DNA of 12,548 bases from Planctomycetaceae bacterium (GCA_031256755.1 JAIRPZ010000206.1:1-12548); one strand, 5' to 3'. Shown: positions 5,455 to 12,548, numbered from the stretch's first letter. Numbers and translations: made by a program. Notes: generated from the sequence alone by a model not told the origin.

Positions 5455-6575
5455 ACTGTTTCTCCGTTTTCGTTGTCGTTCTTCTGGATTTCGCTTTTTT
5501 GAATTTCGTGATCTTGTATTTTGGGCAGATACCGCATTTTGACCGGCTCTGTCCGGTACACTTCGTTGAACGGAGCGGCATCAACACTCCGCCGCAGCAG
5601 CAGATAAATAGCCGTGCCGCTTGTAAAAAACCATGCAATCTGATACGCCGCCGGAATCTGCAAGCCGATCAATATCCAGATTTGGGCAAAAACGGTCTGT
5701 CCGCCTGCATTGGCGATCACAATTCCCGCTCCTTGCAGCAGTGAAGCGGCTAAAACGACAAAGTACCATACCAGCAGATAACCGAGATAGCCCAAAACGG
5801 TACTGTAAATCCAGTAAAGCACATAATGAAGCGGACGCTGATAAATGTACGAAAAAGTCCGGCTGACCGCATCGAAACCGTCGGATGCGTCTGTGCAAAC
5901 TGCCGCGAAGAGCAGCGGAAGACCGGCAACAAGACCGATAATCAAAATGACCGTCAGCAAGGCAAAGAGCATCGGAACCGGCAGCAATATTTCGGCGATG
6001 ACACCGGCGACGGGAACAGTCAGCAGTTTTCCGGCAGCATAAACCGGTAAATAACAAAGGAGTATTCCGACCGTCAAAATGAATACGGCATTGACGATGC
6101 TGCCGCACCGCCGCAGGACGAAGCGGCAAAGATGCCGGTTGGATTCTGATTCATCAATTGTCAACCGGACGGCGGCGATCCGGCAAATGGCTGTGCCGCA
6201 AATCAGACACAGGAGACCCGATTCCCAAAAACGATAATCGCCGAACAAATCCCACAAATCACTGTATAGCGAATGAAAAAAAAGAGACTGCGGCGGGGAC
6301 AGTTTGTCAAACACATTCAGAATACTGCTAAAAATATATCTGAAGATATTCTCGTTGTATGACATGTCGAACGTACCAAAAGCCACATCCCGCAGGTTGC
6401 TTCGGTTTACAGACAGAATCCTGATGTCCGATATTTGCCACAACATGCCTCCTATAACGGCAATGCCGAGAATACGCAAACCGAGGGCGGTGCTGAAAAT
6501 TCGGAGCAGCAGAACGGCGGGAACGAGTTCCGTCCAATCAATTCGCCGTATAGTTCCTTCGCCGATGTCTTTCAT
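5451..6575 (-). CDS. Polytopic integral membrane protein of unknown function
   Basis: This encodes 374 residues from an ATG at 6575. Hydrophobic segments lie at about 17-47, 118-137, 158-181, 190-228 (long enough for two helices), 252-285 and 298-327, with a soluble loop at about 48-117. The C-terminal tail is hydrophilic with a short internal repeat (EIQK-SEIQKND, about 357-367). A conserved-looking cytosolic loop reads TDASDGFDAVSRTFSYIYQR (228-247), followed by PLHYVLYW. I do not recognise a transporter family; the loop resembles uncharacterised planctomycete membrane proteins. The TGA overlaps the apbE start by four bases, the strongest hint to function: it may act with ApbE or with a flavinylated membrane target. 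Confidence 0.75.
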   Translation of the reverse strand: MKDIGEGTIRRIDWTELVPAVLLLRIFSTALGLRILGIAVIGGMLWQISDIRILSVNRSNLRDVAFGTFDMSYNENIFRYIFSSILNVFDKLSPPQSLFFHSLYSDLWDLFGDYRFWESGLLCLICGTAICRIAAVRLTIDESESNRHLCRFVLRRCGSIVNAVFILTVGILLCYLPVYAAGKLLTVPVAGVIAEILLPVPMLFALLTVILIIGLVAGLPLLFAAVCTDASDGFDAVSRTFSYIYQRPLHYVLYWIYSTVLGYLGYLLVWYFVVLAASLLQGAGIVIANAGGQTVFAQIWILIGLQIPAAYQIAWFFTSGTAIYLLLRRSVDAAPFNEVYRTEPVKMRYLPKIQDHEIQKSEIQKNDNENGETV

Positions 6576-6780
6576 AGTGCGGATAATTTTTTATGGAAAA
6601 TGCTTTGGGAAATGGAAGTGCATTGGAAAACGCTGGAAGCATGCTACGCAGAAACCTGCCCGCTGTCAATATCCCTCCGGCAGATGCCGGTGATGTGTCC
6701 AGTCCGTTGCGGAGTTTCCCGACTTGCGAATTTTTACCCGACATTACGGCAATCCGATTTTAATGCTCAATGTATTTGCA

Positions 6781-6809
6781 CAACCCGCCAAGACATGTCT
6801 GGCGGGTTG
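6781..6809. repeat. Perfect palindromic hairpin upstream of the transposase remnant
   Basis: caacccgcca (6781-6790) and tggcgggttg (6800-6809) form a perfect 10-bp stem around the 9-base loop agacatgtc, which is itself nearly palindromic. No T-run follows on either strand. It lies at the front edge of the recognisable transposase sequence, so it could be a terminator, a REP-like dispersed repeat or an element end. The stretch 6576-6780 before it, upstream of the membrane protein start, holds no gene I can support. Confidence 0.5.
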
Positions 6810-7333
6810 GTCGGTGAACGGCGATAATACTAACGAACCGGCATGCTGGAAGAAACATCCCGACGAGGTGATTCAACTGTATCCAGCGTTGCCGATATTG
6901 ACCGGCGATGCGGTTTATACGCTGCGTCCGCTGCTTGAAGTGATTTATCAATATCATCGGGATTTTGCGAACAGTTTGGTGTTGTGAATTGCCGTTCTGT
7001 TTTGATGTTTGAAAAAGAGGGATGCCGCAAGGGGATTCCGGTCTTGTCGACTCGTTATTATGTGAGTTCTTTGCCGTCTGATGCCGTTTCTGCAAAACGG
7101 TTTCAGGAATCTATTTTTCGCCATTGGGAGGTGGAGAATTATCTGCATTTGGAGAAGGAGGAGTCCGGCGAAGACAAGCACGTTTTTCGGAATGCGGTGT
7201 TGGGGGAGGTTTGGACGTTCCTGACGGGAATGGCGGGAGCGGTAGTGCGGTGCGTCTGACGAAGAAGGAGCGGACTTTGCGGGAAGTGAGAGAACAATTG
7301 AGAGCAAAACCTCAAAACGCTCGCCAAATGTAA
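6796..7333 (+). pseudogene. Decayed DDE transposase (ISAs1/IS4-like)
   Basis: Three short pieces in three frames together resemble the C-terminal half of an ISAs1-type transposase. Piece one (about 6796-6987) reads NTNEPACWKK, then PALPILTGDAVYTLRPLLEV (a strand-plus-Asp pattern like the central catalytic region). Piece two (about 6984-7259) reads STRYYVSSLPSDA, then IFRHWEVENYLHLEK and GEDKHVFRNAVLG, matching the family's YxISSLP...HWxIEN...ED pattern. Piece three (about 7250-7333) reads LTKKERTLREVREQLRAKP. The N-terminal half is absent, sequence between RDF (piece one) and the Ser-Leu-Pro region is deleted, and two frame changes and a stop break it. No terminal inverted repeats were recognised. 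It is a dead insertion-sequence relic lying just before the apt promoter. Confidence 0.7.
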
Positions 7334-7379
7334 TACTCCGAAACGGTTGCCGGTTGAATGTCAATGTTCCGCACTGCCC

Positions 7380-7407
7380 TTGCATTTTGCACGCTGCATG
7401 CTAAAAT
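7380..7407 (+). promoter_or_regulatory. Extended -10 promoter of apt
   Basis: TTGCAT (7380-7385), a 16-base spacer and TGC-TAAAAT (-10 at 7402-7407) predict a start near 7414 and a leader of about 33 bases before the ATG at 7448. The layout and the ATGCTAAAAT core are identical to the promoter at 154-181 on the minus strand. Confidence 0.45.
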
Positions 7408-7447
7408 CAGCGGTCTTGATTCCTCTTATGATTTTTCGCAGAAAACG

Positions 7448-7969
7448 ATGATTGATCTTGCCGCACACATTCGGACCATTCCTGACTTTCCGATACCGGG
7501 CATTTTGTTTTACGATATTACCACCCTGATTCAAAACGGCGGAGCGTTTCAGGAAACGGTCGACCGTTTGGCAGATTCGGTTCGGGCTTGGGGCAAAATC
7601 GATCTCATTGCCGCACCGGAAGCACGCGGTTTCATTTTTGCCGCACCGCTTGCCGTCAAACTCGGAGTCGGGTTGATTCCCATCCGCAAGCCGGGAAAAC
7701 TGCCGTTCAAAACCGTCTCGAAATCCTACGAACTCGAATACGGAACAAACACCATTCAGATCAACTGTGATGCAGTCAAAACCGGCGACCGTGTTTTACT
7801 GCTGGACGATCTTTTGGCAACCGGCGGAACAATAGAGGCATGCCGCCAAATCGTTACGGAACTCGGCGGAAGCGTTGTCGGAGCGGCTTTTGTCATGGAA
7901 CTGATCGCACTCAAAGGACGCGAAAAAATTAAAACGCCGCACATTGAAACACTGCTGCAATTTGCCTGA
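7448..7969 (+). CDS. apt: Adenine phosphoribosyltransferase
   Basis: This encodes 173 residues from the ATG at 7448. The enzyme converts adenine plus PRPP to AMP plus pyrophosphate in purine salvage, in the cytoplasm. It shows the N-terminal Apt signature IRTIPDFPIPGILFYDITTL (8-27), PEARGFIFAAPLA (57-69), the PIRKPGKLP loop (78-86), and the PRPP-binding VLLLDDLLATGGT (116-128) with its Asp pair. Length is normal for the family. The frame is open for another 30 codons upstream to an ATG at 7358, but that extension is not Apt-like and overlaps the predicted promoter, so the later start is preferred. The decayed transposase upstream does not seem to disturb it. Confidence 0.95.
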   Translation: MIDLAAHIRTIPDFPIPGILFYDITTLIQNGGAFQETVDRLADSVRAWGKIDLIAAPEARGFIFAAPLAVKLGVGLIPIRKPGKLPFKTVSKSYELEYGTNTIQINCDAVKTGDRVLLLDDLLATGGTIEACRQIVTELGGSVVGAAFVMELIALKGREKIKTPHIETLLQFA

Positions 7970-7989
7970 TTGCGGTGAATATCCGAAAA

Positions 7990-8036
7990 ACCGGCAAAAA
8001 CCAGTGCGGGCTTTTGCTCTTGCGTGTTTTTCCGGT
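7990..8036. repeat. Imperfect inverted repeat between apt and the DUF1207-like gene
   Basis: accggcaaaaac (7990-8001) pairs with gtttttccggt (8026-8036) over 11 base pairs with a single bulged C, around a 24-base loop. It falls in the 86-base gap after the apt stop. It may attenuate or terminate read-through from apt, or simply be chance; no T-run follows the stem. Confidence 0.35.
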
Positions 8037-8055
8037 AATCCTTACACTGCACCGC

Positions 8056-8985
8056 ATGAAGGTGTCCTTGTTCGGAATAATCTTGTTTTGCTGCATGCTG
8101 CGCTGTTCTGCCGGTTTTCTGGCGGCGGAAGAATTGCCGCCGATCCGGTTAAGCCCTTATGTGCCGTCCGCAGCCCGGAAATACGAGGGCGTTCAGTATC
8201 AGATTGCGGAACCGTGGTCGTGGCAAATGTTTCCTGACGGTTTGCTTTATCCGGCGTATCTTGCCGGTCAGCAGGAATCCCGCTTGGGAGGCGTTTGGAA
8301 CCACGAAGACGATCTCGGCTGGATTTGGGATATTACACTCGGCGGCAGAGCCCCGTTTGTCCGCTGCGGCACTCAAAGCGGACTTTTCCCGGAAGGCGTT
8401 CAAATTGATCTCGAAGGTTCTGTCCATCTGCGGCTGGATATGGAACATGCAATGGATATGGACGCAAACGATTTCCGTTTCGGTCTTCCGATTTCGTTCA
8501 GCAATAAAATCTGGCAGATTCGGACGGGCTATTACCATGTCAGTTCGCATTTGGGTGATGAACGAATGATACGGATGACAAATGCGAATCAGTATCATGG
8601 ACGGAACAACTATTACCGCGAGGCGGTGATTTTTGGTTATGCCTACCGGTTTACACCGAGTACGAGGGTTTACGCCGAAGCGGATTATGCTGTCAAGCGC
8701 GGCGAATTCACGGAGCCATGGCATTTTCAATTCGGTGCCGAATATTCTCCGCGTTATCCTGCCCGCGGCGGAGTGGGAACGCCGTTTGCCGCTGTGAATC
8801 TGCTCTTACTGGAAGAACACAACTTTGACGGAAACATCACGGTTCAGACCGGCTGGCAGTGGCGCGGCAACCGGAATCAACTGTTCCGTGTCGGTGTTCA
8901 GTATTTCAGCGGTATCAGCGACCAATACGAATACATTCACAAGCGGGAACAAAAAATCGGTCTTGGTATCTGGTACGATTTTTGA
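8056..8985 (+). CDS. Secreted, probably outer-membrane beta-barrel protein, DUF1207-like
   Basis: This encodes 309 residues from the ATG at 8056. Residues 1-24 form a signal peptide (basic start, hydrophobic core FGIILFCCML, likely cleavage near AGFLA-AEE). The mature part is rich in alternating aromatic/polar strands and glycine: YPAYLAGQQESRLGG (65-79), WDITLGGRAPFVRCG (91-105), YYHVSSHLGDER (159-170), YRFTPSTRVYAEADYAVKRG (197-216), and the last residues IGLGIWYDF with C-terminal Phe, a typical BamA-recognised outer-membrane signature. The SSHLGDE and GxxxSRLGG patterns recall the planctomycete-rich DUF1207 family, recalled from memory rather than searched. The reading frame is open back to a GTG at 7975, but the 27 extra residues would bury the signal peptide. 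Function unknown; it may share transcription with apt. Confidence 0.75.
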   Translation: MKVSLFGIILFCCMLRCSAGFLAAEELPPIRLSPYVPSAARKYEGVQYQIAEPWSWQMFPDGLLYPAYLAGQQESRLGGVWNHEDDLGWIWDITLGGRAPFVRCGTQSGLFPEGVQIDLEGSVHLRLDMEHAMDMDANDFRFGLPISFSNKIWQIRTGYYHVSSHLGDERMIRMTNANQYHGRNNYYREAVIFGYAYRFTPSTRVYAEADYAVKRGEFTEPWHFQFGAEYSPRYPARGGVGTPFAAVNLLLLEEHNFDGNITVQTGWQWRGNRNQLFRVGVQYFSGISDQYEYIHKREQKIGLGIWYDF

Positions 8986-8995
8986 ACCGTCCGAA

Positions 8996-9019
8996 CTGCC
9001 GCCGCGGGTTTGCCGGCAG
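8996..9019. terminator. Possible hairpin between convergent genes
   Basis: ctgccg (8996-9001) and cggcag (9014-9019) can pair around a 12-base loop in the 54-base gap between the DUF1207-like stop and the adk stop. The stem is short and no adjacent T-run is seen, so a terminator is only possible. Confidence 0.3.
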
Positions 9020-9039
9020 CAGGTTCCGGTGATTACGTC

Positions 9040-9612
9040 TTATTTTTGCAGGGAATCGAGAATGGTTTCGATTCGGGCGAACACTTCTTCGACGGTTCCG
9101 AGTCCGTTAAAACTTTTCAGCAGGTTCTTTTTTCCGTAATAGGCCAATAGCGGACTGGTCTGTTCGTTATAGACCTTTAGCCGGTTTTTGATGACTTCCG
9201 GTGTATCGTCTGATCGTCCTTCTTTTTCGGCACGTTCTGCCAGCCGGCGGAACAATTCGTCATCGGGGACTTGCAGTTCCAGTACGGCATCGAGGGGTGT
9301 TTTCTTTTCGGCAAGCATTTTATCGAGGGCTTCTGCTTGGGCGATGGTGCGGGGAAAACCGTCGAGCAGATAGCCGGCTTGGCAGTCCTCTTGTTTGAGA
9401 CGTTCGGAGATGATGCCGACAATCACGTCATCGGGGACGAGTTGTCCGCTTGACATATATTTGTCGGCTTGCAGCCCGATTTCCGTTTTGGCGGCGCGTG
9501 CTGCCCGGAGCATATCGCCGGTTGACAGGTGAACCGGTTTATATTTTTTGATAATGTTGACGGCTTGAGTTCCTTTTCCCGATCCGGGCGGACCAATAAA
9601 TACGATTCGCAT
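9040..9612 (-). CDS. adk: Adenylate kinase, short-LID form
   Basis: This encodes 190 residues from an ATG at 9612. It interconverts ATP plus AMP with two ADP in the cytoplasm. It has the P-loop GPPGSGKGT (7-15), the AMP-binding LSTGDMLR (29-36), GQLVPDDV (56-63), and YLLDGFPRT (81-89). The LID region (RRLAERAEKEGRSDDT, about 122-137) is short and has no Cys tetrad, so this is the non-zinc short form, which explains the length below the approximately 215 residues of E. coli Adk. The Arg pair before the LID and the Arg/Asp pair RSDD are kept. lpxB lies 98 bases upstream on the same strand; the gap holds a palindrome, so adk may have its own promoter. Confidence 0.95.
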   Translation of the reverse strand: MRIVFIGPPGSGKGTQAVNIIKKYKPVHLSTGDMLRAARAAKTEIGLQADKYMSSGQLVPDDVIVGIISERLKQEDCQAGYLLDGFPRTIAQAEALDKMLAEKKTPLDAVLELQVPDDELFRRLAERAEKEGRSDDTPEVIKNRLKVYNEQTSPLLAYYGKKNLLKSFNGLGTVEEVFARIETILDSLQK

Positions 9613-9641
9613 AATTCTGAATGACTGAAATACAGTGTGTT

Positions 9642-9660
9642 AATGAAAGAGCATTTCATT
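9642..9660. promoter_or_regulatory. Palindrome in the adk upstream region
   Basis: aatgaaa (9642-9648) and tttcatt (9654-9660) form a perfect 7-bp inverted repeat around gagca, about 30 bases upstream of the adk ATG. On the minus strand a TTGATA (-35-like, complement of 9661-9666 region) precedes it. It could be an operator or part of the adk promoter; the -10 is not convincing. Confidence 0.25.
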
Positions 9661-9710
9661 GTATCAAAACCGAACTACCTCTGCAAGATGCCCCCCCGTT
9701 GAAGCCACCA

Positions 9711-10928
9711 TTATCGTCGTGACATTTCCAAAATGTTTTGGGCGGCGAGGGCAAGCGGCGATTCAACAGTGTCCGTTTCTGTGTGCAGCGTTTCAAGCCG
9801 CCGCTGCTCCCAAGCAAGCAATTTCGGTTGAGAAAGCCAAGCCGTCAGAATGTCCGCCGCTTCGCCCGACCGGTCTGCCGCCGTTAAAAATTCAGGAAAA
9901 AACATTTGCTGCCGAGCCTGCATCGACGGCTCTTTCGGAATCATCCGCACCGAATCACTGTAAAAAGGGGACTGCCCGCGGGTTCCCGCCGCACCGATCA
10001 GATTGACCAGCGTAATGTATTTCGTCCGGCGGAAAAACCGCTGAATAAAAAGGGAAATACGGCACACCCGGTAATAAATGACCGCCGGCTTATGACATGC
10101 CAGCAGTTCCATCGAAACCGAACCGGAAACCGCAAGACAGCAGTCGGCCGCACGAATCAGTTCCGTTGTCCGTCCGGCAAAAACCGGAACGGACATTTTT
10201 TTTACAGTCAGCCGCCGCCGAATCCGCGCCGCCTGTTCTTCATTAAACGCCGCAAAAACCGGCTGAATATCCGGTCTTTGCGTCTGTATTTTTTGCACGG
10301 TACGCAGCAAATCGTCAAGGTTGGCGGAGATTTCCTGATGCCGCGAACCGGCAAGAATCGTTAATACCGGAGCGGAACCGTATTCGGTATAAAACTGTTC
10401 GAGAAAGACAGGATCAGATTTTTTCGTGCGGATTTCTTCAAAAAACGGATGCCCGATAAAAACGGCTTTGCAGTTTTGCTGCTGAAACCATTTCCATTCA
10501 AAATGAATCGGACAAAGAATGATATCAACGAAAGCCCGCATTTTTTTGATGCGCCACCTTGCCCAAGCCCAGATTTGCGGCGGCATAAAATAGATGACAG
10601 GAATTCCCTGTTCTTTTGCGGCTTTGGCGATATGCCAGTTGAAACCGGGATAATCAACGAGGATGACGGCATCGAATTTTTTTGTCTGAAACAACGTGCG
10701 GGCTTCGGCAAGTAATTTTCGGAACCGGAAGTATTTTTTGACGGCGTGCCAAAACCACATCACGGCGAATTTTGTCAGATCGGCCGCGAGAATGCAGCCG
10801 GCTTCTTTCATTCGGGGACCGCCGAAACCGGTGAACACGGTGTCCGGTGCTGTTTCTCTAATTTTGCGGATCAATGCTGCTGCGTGAATATCGCCGCTTG
10901 GTTCGCCTGCTGAAACGAAAAAGATCAT
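9711..10928 (-). CDS. lpxB: Lipid-A-disaccharide synthase
   Basis: This encodes 405 residues from the ATG at 10928. LpxB (glycosyltransferase family 19) joins UDP-2,3-diacylglucosamine and lipid X into the lipid A disaccharide at the inner face of the inner membrane. Numbered from this ATG, motifs are VSAGEPSGD (5-13), FTGFGGPRM (32-40), VILVDYPGFNWHIA (88-101), YFMPPQIWAWARWR (113-126), IGHPFFEE (158-165), LAGSRHQEI (192-200, usual form LPGSR) and SGSVSMELLA (268-277, usual form SGTAxLE), with LVNLIG and FFPEFL toward the C-terminus. The frame is open to a TTG at 10937, three codons earlier; the ATG puts the SAGEPSGD motif at the usual distance from the N-terminus. The changes at the two donor-side motifs are worth noting but do not remove known essential residues. 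No Shine-Dalgarno sequence is visible. Confidence 0.93.
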   Translation of the reverse strand: MIFFVSAGEPSGDIHAAALIRKIRETAPDTVFTGFGGPRMKEAGCILAADLTKFAVMWFWHAVKKYFRFRKLLAEARTLFQTKKFDAVILVDYPGFNWHIAKAAKEQGIPVIYFMPPQIWAWARWRIKKMRAFVDIILCPIHFEWKWFQQQNCKAVFIGHPFFEEIRTKKSDPVFLEQFYTEYGSAPVLTILAGSRHQEISANLDDLLRTVQKIQTQRPDIQPVFAAFNEEQAARIRRRLTVKKMSVPVFAGRTTELIRAADCCLAVSGSVSMELLACHKPAVIYYRVCRISLFIQRFFRRTKYITLVNLIGAAGTRGQSPFYSDSVRMIPKEPSMQARQQMFFPEFLTAADRSGEAADILTAWLSQPKLLAWEQRRLETLHTETDTVESPLALAAQNILEMSRR

Positions 10929-11010
10929 AAAAGTCAACGCTGCTGCCGGACTGTTTTTGCCGAAACGTTATTGTATCAGAAACCGTCCGCAGCAAGACCG
11001 CCGGCACGTT

Positions 11011-11985
11011 TTAATTCCTTTCGGGGATCACGTGCGGCGAATAGGTAGACGATTGTCCCTGTGTTTCTGCCGGTGCTGCCTGTACAAACCGCACGGCGAA
11101 AAGACGCTGTTCCTGCTCGGCTCCTGCCCGGACAAAAAACGTATTGCCGAGTCCGGTATATTCCCGTGAAACGGCACCGATGAGAATCCACTGTCCCTGC
11201 AAAAGACGCTGCGAAACCGTTAATGCCGGAAATGTCTTTCGCGGACGGCTGGTTTCCTGAATGATCATGCCCTGATGATGCCGGATTCGCTGTTCGAGTT
11301 TTCCGTATTCCAGTTCCGGGACGATGTCAAACGCGGCTCCGCCGTCTTTATCCGCTTTTGCCTGAACACACAAAATACCCGTTGCGTCCCGATACGTTTG
11401 CCCGCAATAAAGGGAATCTTCGTTCCAAAAAAGAAAGACATCCGGCAGCGGATTGTCGAAAATCCTGACCAAAGCCCGCATATCGGGAACGAGTGTCCGG
11501 TACTGGCGTGTTGCTGCCGTTTTCCGCAAAATATCCGCCGCATGAATTTCCCGTTCGTGTGAATTCATTTTCTGTACTTCTTCTGCATTGAAATCTGCTG
11601 AATTTTGAAGGAATTTGGTCAGGGCAGGCGATCCGATGCTGCCTAAAATTCCGGCGCGGAAACCTTGCATCATCAATTCCCGGCGGAGCAGCGGCGGCAG
11701 GGCTTGTTCGTCAATTTCCTGCCAAAGTTGCTGCAATAACAAATCCTGATGCGGTTCGACGTGGATGATAAAAATTTCGATGCCGACGGAATTTGTGCCG
11801 GCGGAATCTGCATGGGCGTTCCGGTCGATATTGATTCGTCCTGCTGTCCGGTTGAAACCGTCAATTTTCAACCCGTCGACCGGTCGCCGCAGGAACGAAC
11901 AGGATGCTGCCGGCAAAAGCATAAGCAAAGCCAGCCCGTATCCGATGCAGAACCGGAACTTATTGAAAATTGTTATTCTGCGCAT
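11011..11985 (-). CDS. Predicted lipoprotein of unknown function
   Basis: This encodes 324 residues from an ATG at 11985. The N-terminus is basic (MRRITIFNKFR), then hydrophobic (GYGLALLMLLP), then PAASC with Cys29 as the probable lipidated residue, followed by S-F, so an outer-membrane destination is likely. The mature protein is mixed: a helical part at about 80-165 (QQLWQEIDEQALPPLLRREL, then NAEEVQKMNSHEREIHAADI) and a strand-rich C-terminal half with hydrophobic/aromatic alternation (GQWILIGAVSREYTGLGNTF, about 267-286; RLFAVRFVQAAPAE). The C-terminal half is somewhat reminiscent of proteins that report on secretin-like assemblies, but I cannot name a family. It lies 82 bases upstream of lpxB on the same strand, so a cell-envelope role is plausible. 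Confidence 0.7.
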   Translation of the reverse strand: MRRITIFNKFRFCIGYGLALLMLLPAASCSFLRRPVDGLKIDGFNRTAGRINIDRNAHADSAGTNSVGIEIFIIHVEPHQDLLLQQLWQEIDEQALPPLLRRELMMQGFRAGILGSIGSPALTKFLQNSADFNAEEVQKMNSHEREIHAADILRKTAATRQYRTLVPDMRALVRIFDNPLPDVFLFWNEDSLYCGQTYRDATGILCVQAKADKDGGAAFDIVPELEYGKLEQRIRHHQGMIIQETSRPRKTFPALTVSQRLLQGQWILIGAVSREYTGLGNTFFVRAGAEQEQRLFAVRFVQAAPAETQGQSSTYSPHVIPERN

Positions 11986-12063
11986 GGGATTTTAGGGACG
12001 GCGGTCATTGCAGAAATCCGGCGGATCATAAGGAAATTTCCAACGACCGGCAATAGCAAAACA

Positions 12064-12078
12064 GCCCTGCCGGCGGGC
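12064..12078 (-). terminator. Possible hairpin downstream of the right-edge gene
   Basis: GC-rich self-complementary sequence (gccc at 12064-12067 with gggc at 12075-12078, flanked by a second pairing ccggca 12047-12052 with tgccgg 12068-12073) lies about 50 bases after the TGA of the right-edge gene. On the minus strand it is followed by TGTTTT. The stem is short; weak evidence. The remainder of 11986-12126 contains no gene I can support. Confidence 0.25.
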
Positions 12079-12126
12079 GTTTTTCGAATCATCCCGGACA
12101 AATAAACAGGTTGCGCAGTTGGATCG

Positions 12127-12548
12127 TCATCTAAAAGAAAAATCAGGAAATGGTGAAAGCGGAATTTCCGAAAGACAGCGTGGCACTCTCCCGTAAATTT
12201 TGTCAAAAAACAGAATACAGCCCTGAAGATGCCCATGTTTCCATTGATATTTTGTACGATATTTTTGGATGTCATAAGAAATATCATCTATAGAAGATGA
12301 TACGCCCGGATGATTATTCCGATACAGGGTAAAAGCGTATTCCTCATTAACCGCTTCCAGATACTGCGGCGTATCTTCAAAAGGCAAAGAAGAAAACATT
12401 TCACATTTTCCTATCAGGCGGATATGAAGAGGTGATGTGGTTTCTTTACTTTTCCCGATTTCAATGAGTTCGCCGGTTGGCGTATCCGTGCTGATATTGG
12501 TTTCAATCTGTTTTCTGATTTGATTCCACGCTCCCGTTAAAAACCGCT
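12127..12548 (-). CDS. Hypothetical protein, 5' end beyond the right edge
   Basis: The frame is open from the right edge to the TGA at 12127, giving at least 139 residues. An internal ATG at 12399 would give only 90 residues, but the upstream 49 codons are protein-like and uninterrupted (WNQIRKQIETNIST, then TPTGELIEIGKSKETTSPLH and IRLIGKCEM), so the real start is outside the window. Visible features are a Cys (GKC, near 48), an acidic helix-like stretch EDTPQYLEAVNEEYAF, and SSIDDISYDIQKYRTKYQW. The C-terminal end is short and proline-rich. No signal peptide or membrane segment is visible. The segment is AT-rich in parts (12241-12300 has 16 G/C of 60), like the left cassette and unlike lpxB. 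Family not recognised. Confidence 0.6.
   Translation of the reverse strand, partial: RFLTGAWNQIRKQIETNISTDTPTGELIEIGKSKETTSPLHIRLIGKCEMFSSLPFEDTPQYLEAVNEEYAFTLYRNNHPGVSSSIDDISYDIQKYRTKYQWKHGHLQGCILFFDKIYGRVPRCLSEIPLSPFPDFSFR

Noticed and set aside
6593..6763. 56-residue plus-strand open frame upstream of the transposase relic
   Set aside because: No family match by eye, weak start context, and overlap with other frames; not supported as a gene.
7358..7447. 30-codon N-terminal extension of apt
   Set aside because: The sequence is not Apt-like and covers the predicted promoter; the ATG at 7448 gives the normal N-terminus.
7975..8055. GTG start 27 codons upstream for the DUF1207-like gene
   Set aside because: It would place a charged stretch in front of a clear signal peptide.
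11986..12000. TAAAAT -10 box just before the lipoprotein ATG (complement of 11989-11994)
   Set aside because: It lies only three bases from the ATG, so the transcript would start inside the gene.
1..12548. CRISPR array, tRNA or rRNA
   Set aside because: No regularly spaced repeats, cloverleaf-like segments or rRNA-like stretches were seen; the short repeats present occur only two or three times.

Overview
This window looks like a chromosomal segment of a Planctomycetota bacterium, most likely in or near the Pirellulales. That is an inference from gene content, not a database match. The pointers are a single-chain MetX-MetW protein, a secreted beta-rich protein resembling the planctomycete DUF1207 family that ends in an aromatic outer-membrane signature, a lipid A gene (lpxB) showing a Gram-negative-type envelope, a short-LID adenylate kinase, and the near absence of Shine-Dalgarno sequences. 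Housekeeping genes have moderate to high G+C, while the left accessory block is clearly AT-rich.

Left part (1-2400). A membrane protein gene runs off the left edge on the minus strand (1-104), with an extended -10 promoter upstream. It is followed by an AT-rich block of four tightly packed minus-strand genes of unknown function (1866 down to 259; gaps of 5, 6 and 1 bases). Upstream of them are two broken genes: a C-terminal fragment (2044-1871) and a truncated DUF4926-like gene (2278-2075). The block lies between two imperfect direct repeats (about 159-193 and 2281-2314) and ends, next to the left repeat, in a long imperfect inverted repeat (194-300). The simplest reading is an acquired accessory cassette, already eroded at its promoter-proximal end.

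Core part (2400-9040). metX-metW (plus strand, methionine biosynthesis) has a perfect TATAAT box and converges on a minus-strand pair: a polytopic membrane protein whose stop overlaps the start of a membrane-anchored ApbE (flavin transferase). Then comes a decayed transposase (about 6796-7333), followed on the plus strand by apt (adenine salvage) with an extended -10 promoter, and the DUF1207-like outer-membrane candidate.

Right part (9040-12548). On the minus strand, reading right to left, are an unrecognised AT-rich gene cut by the window edge, a long unrecognised lipoprotein, lpxB (lipid A disaccharide synthase) and adk (adenylate kinase). The lipoprotein, lpxB and adk are spaced 80-100 bases apart and may be partly co-transcribed.

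No rRNA, tRNA or CRISPR array was seen. The parts least explained by known biology are the left cassette with its repeats and inverted repeat, and the unknown gene at the right edge.
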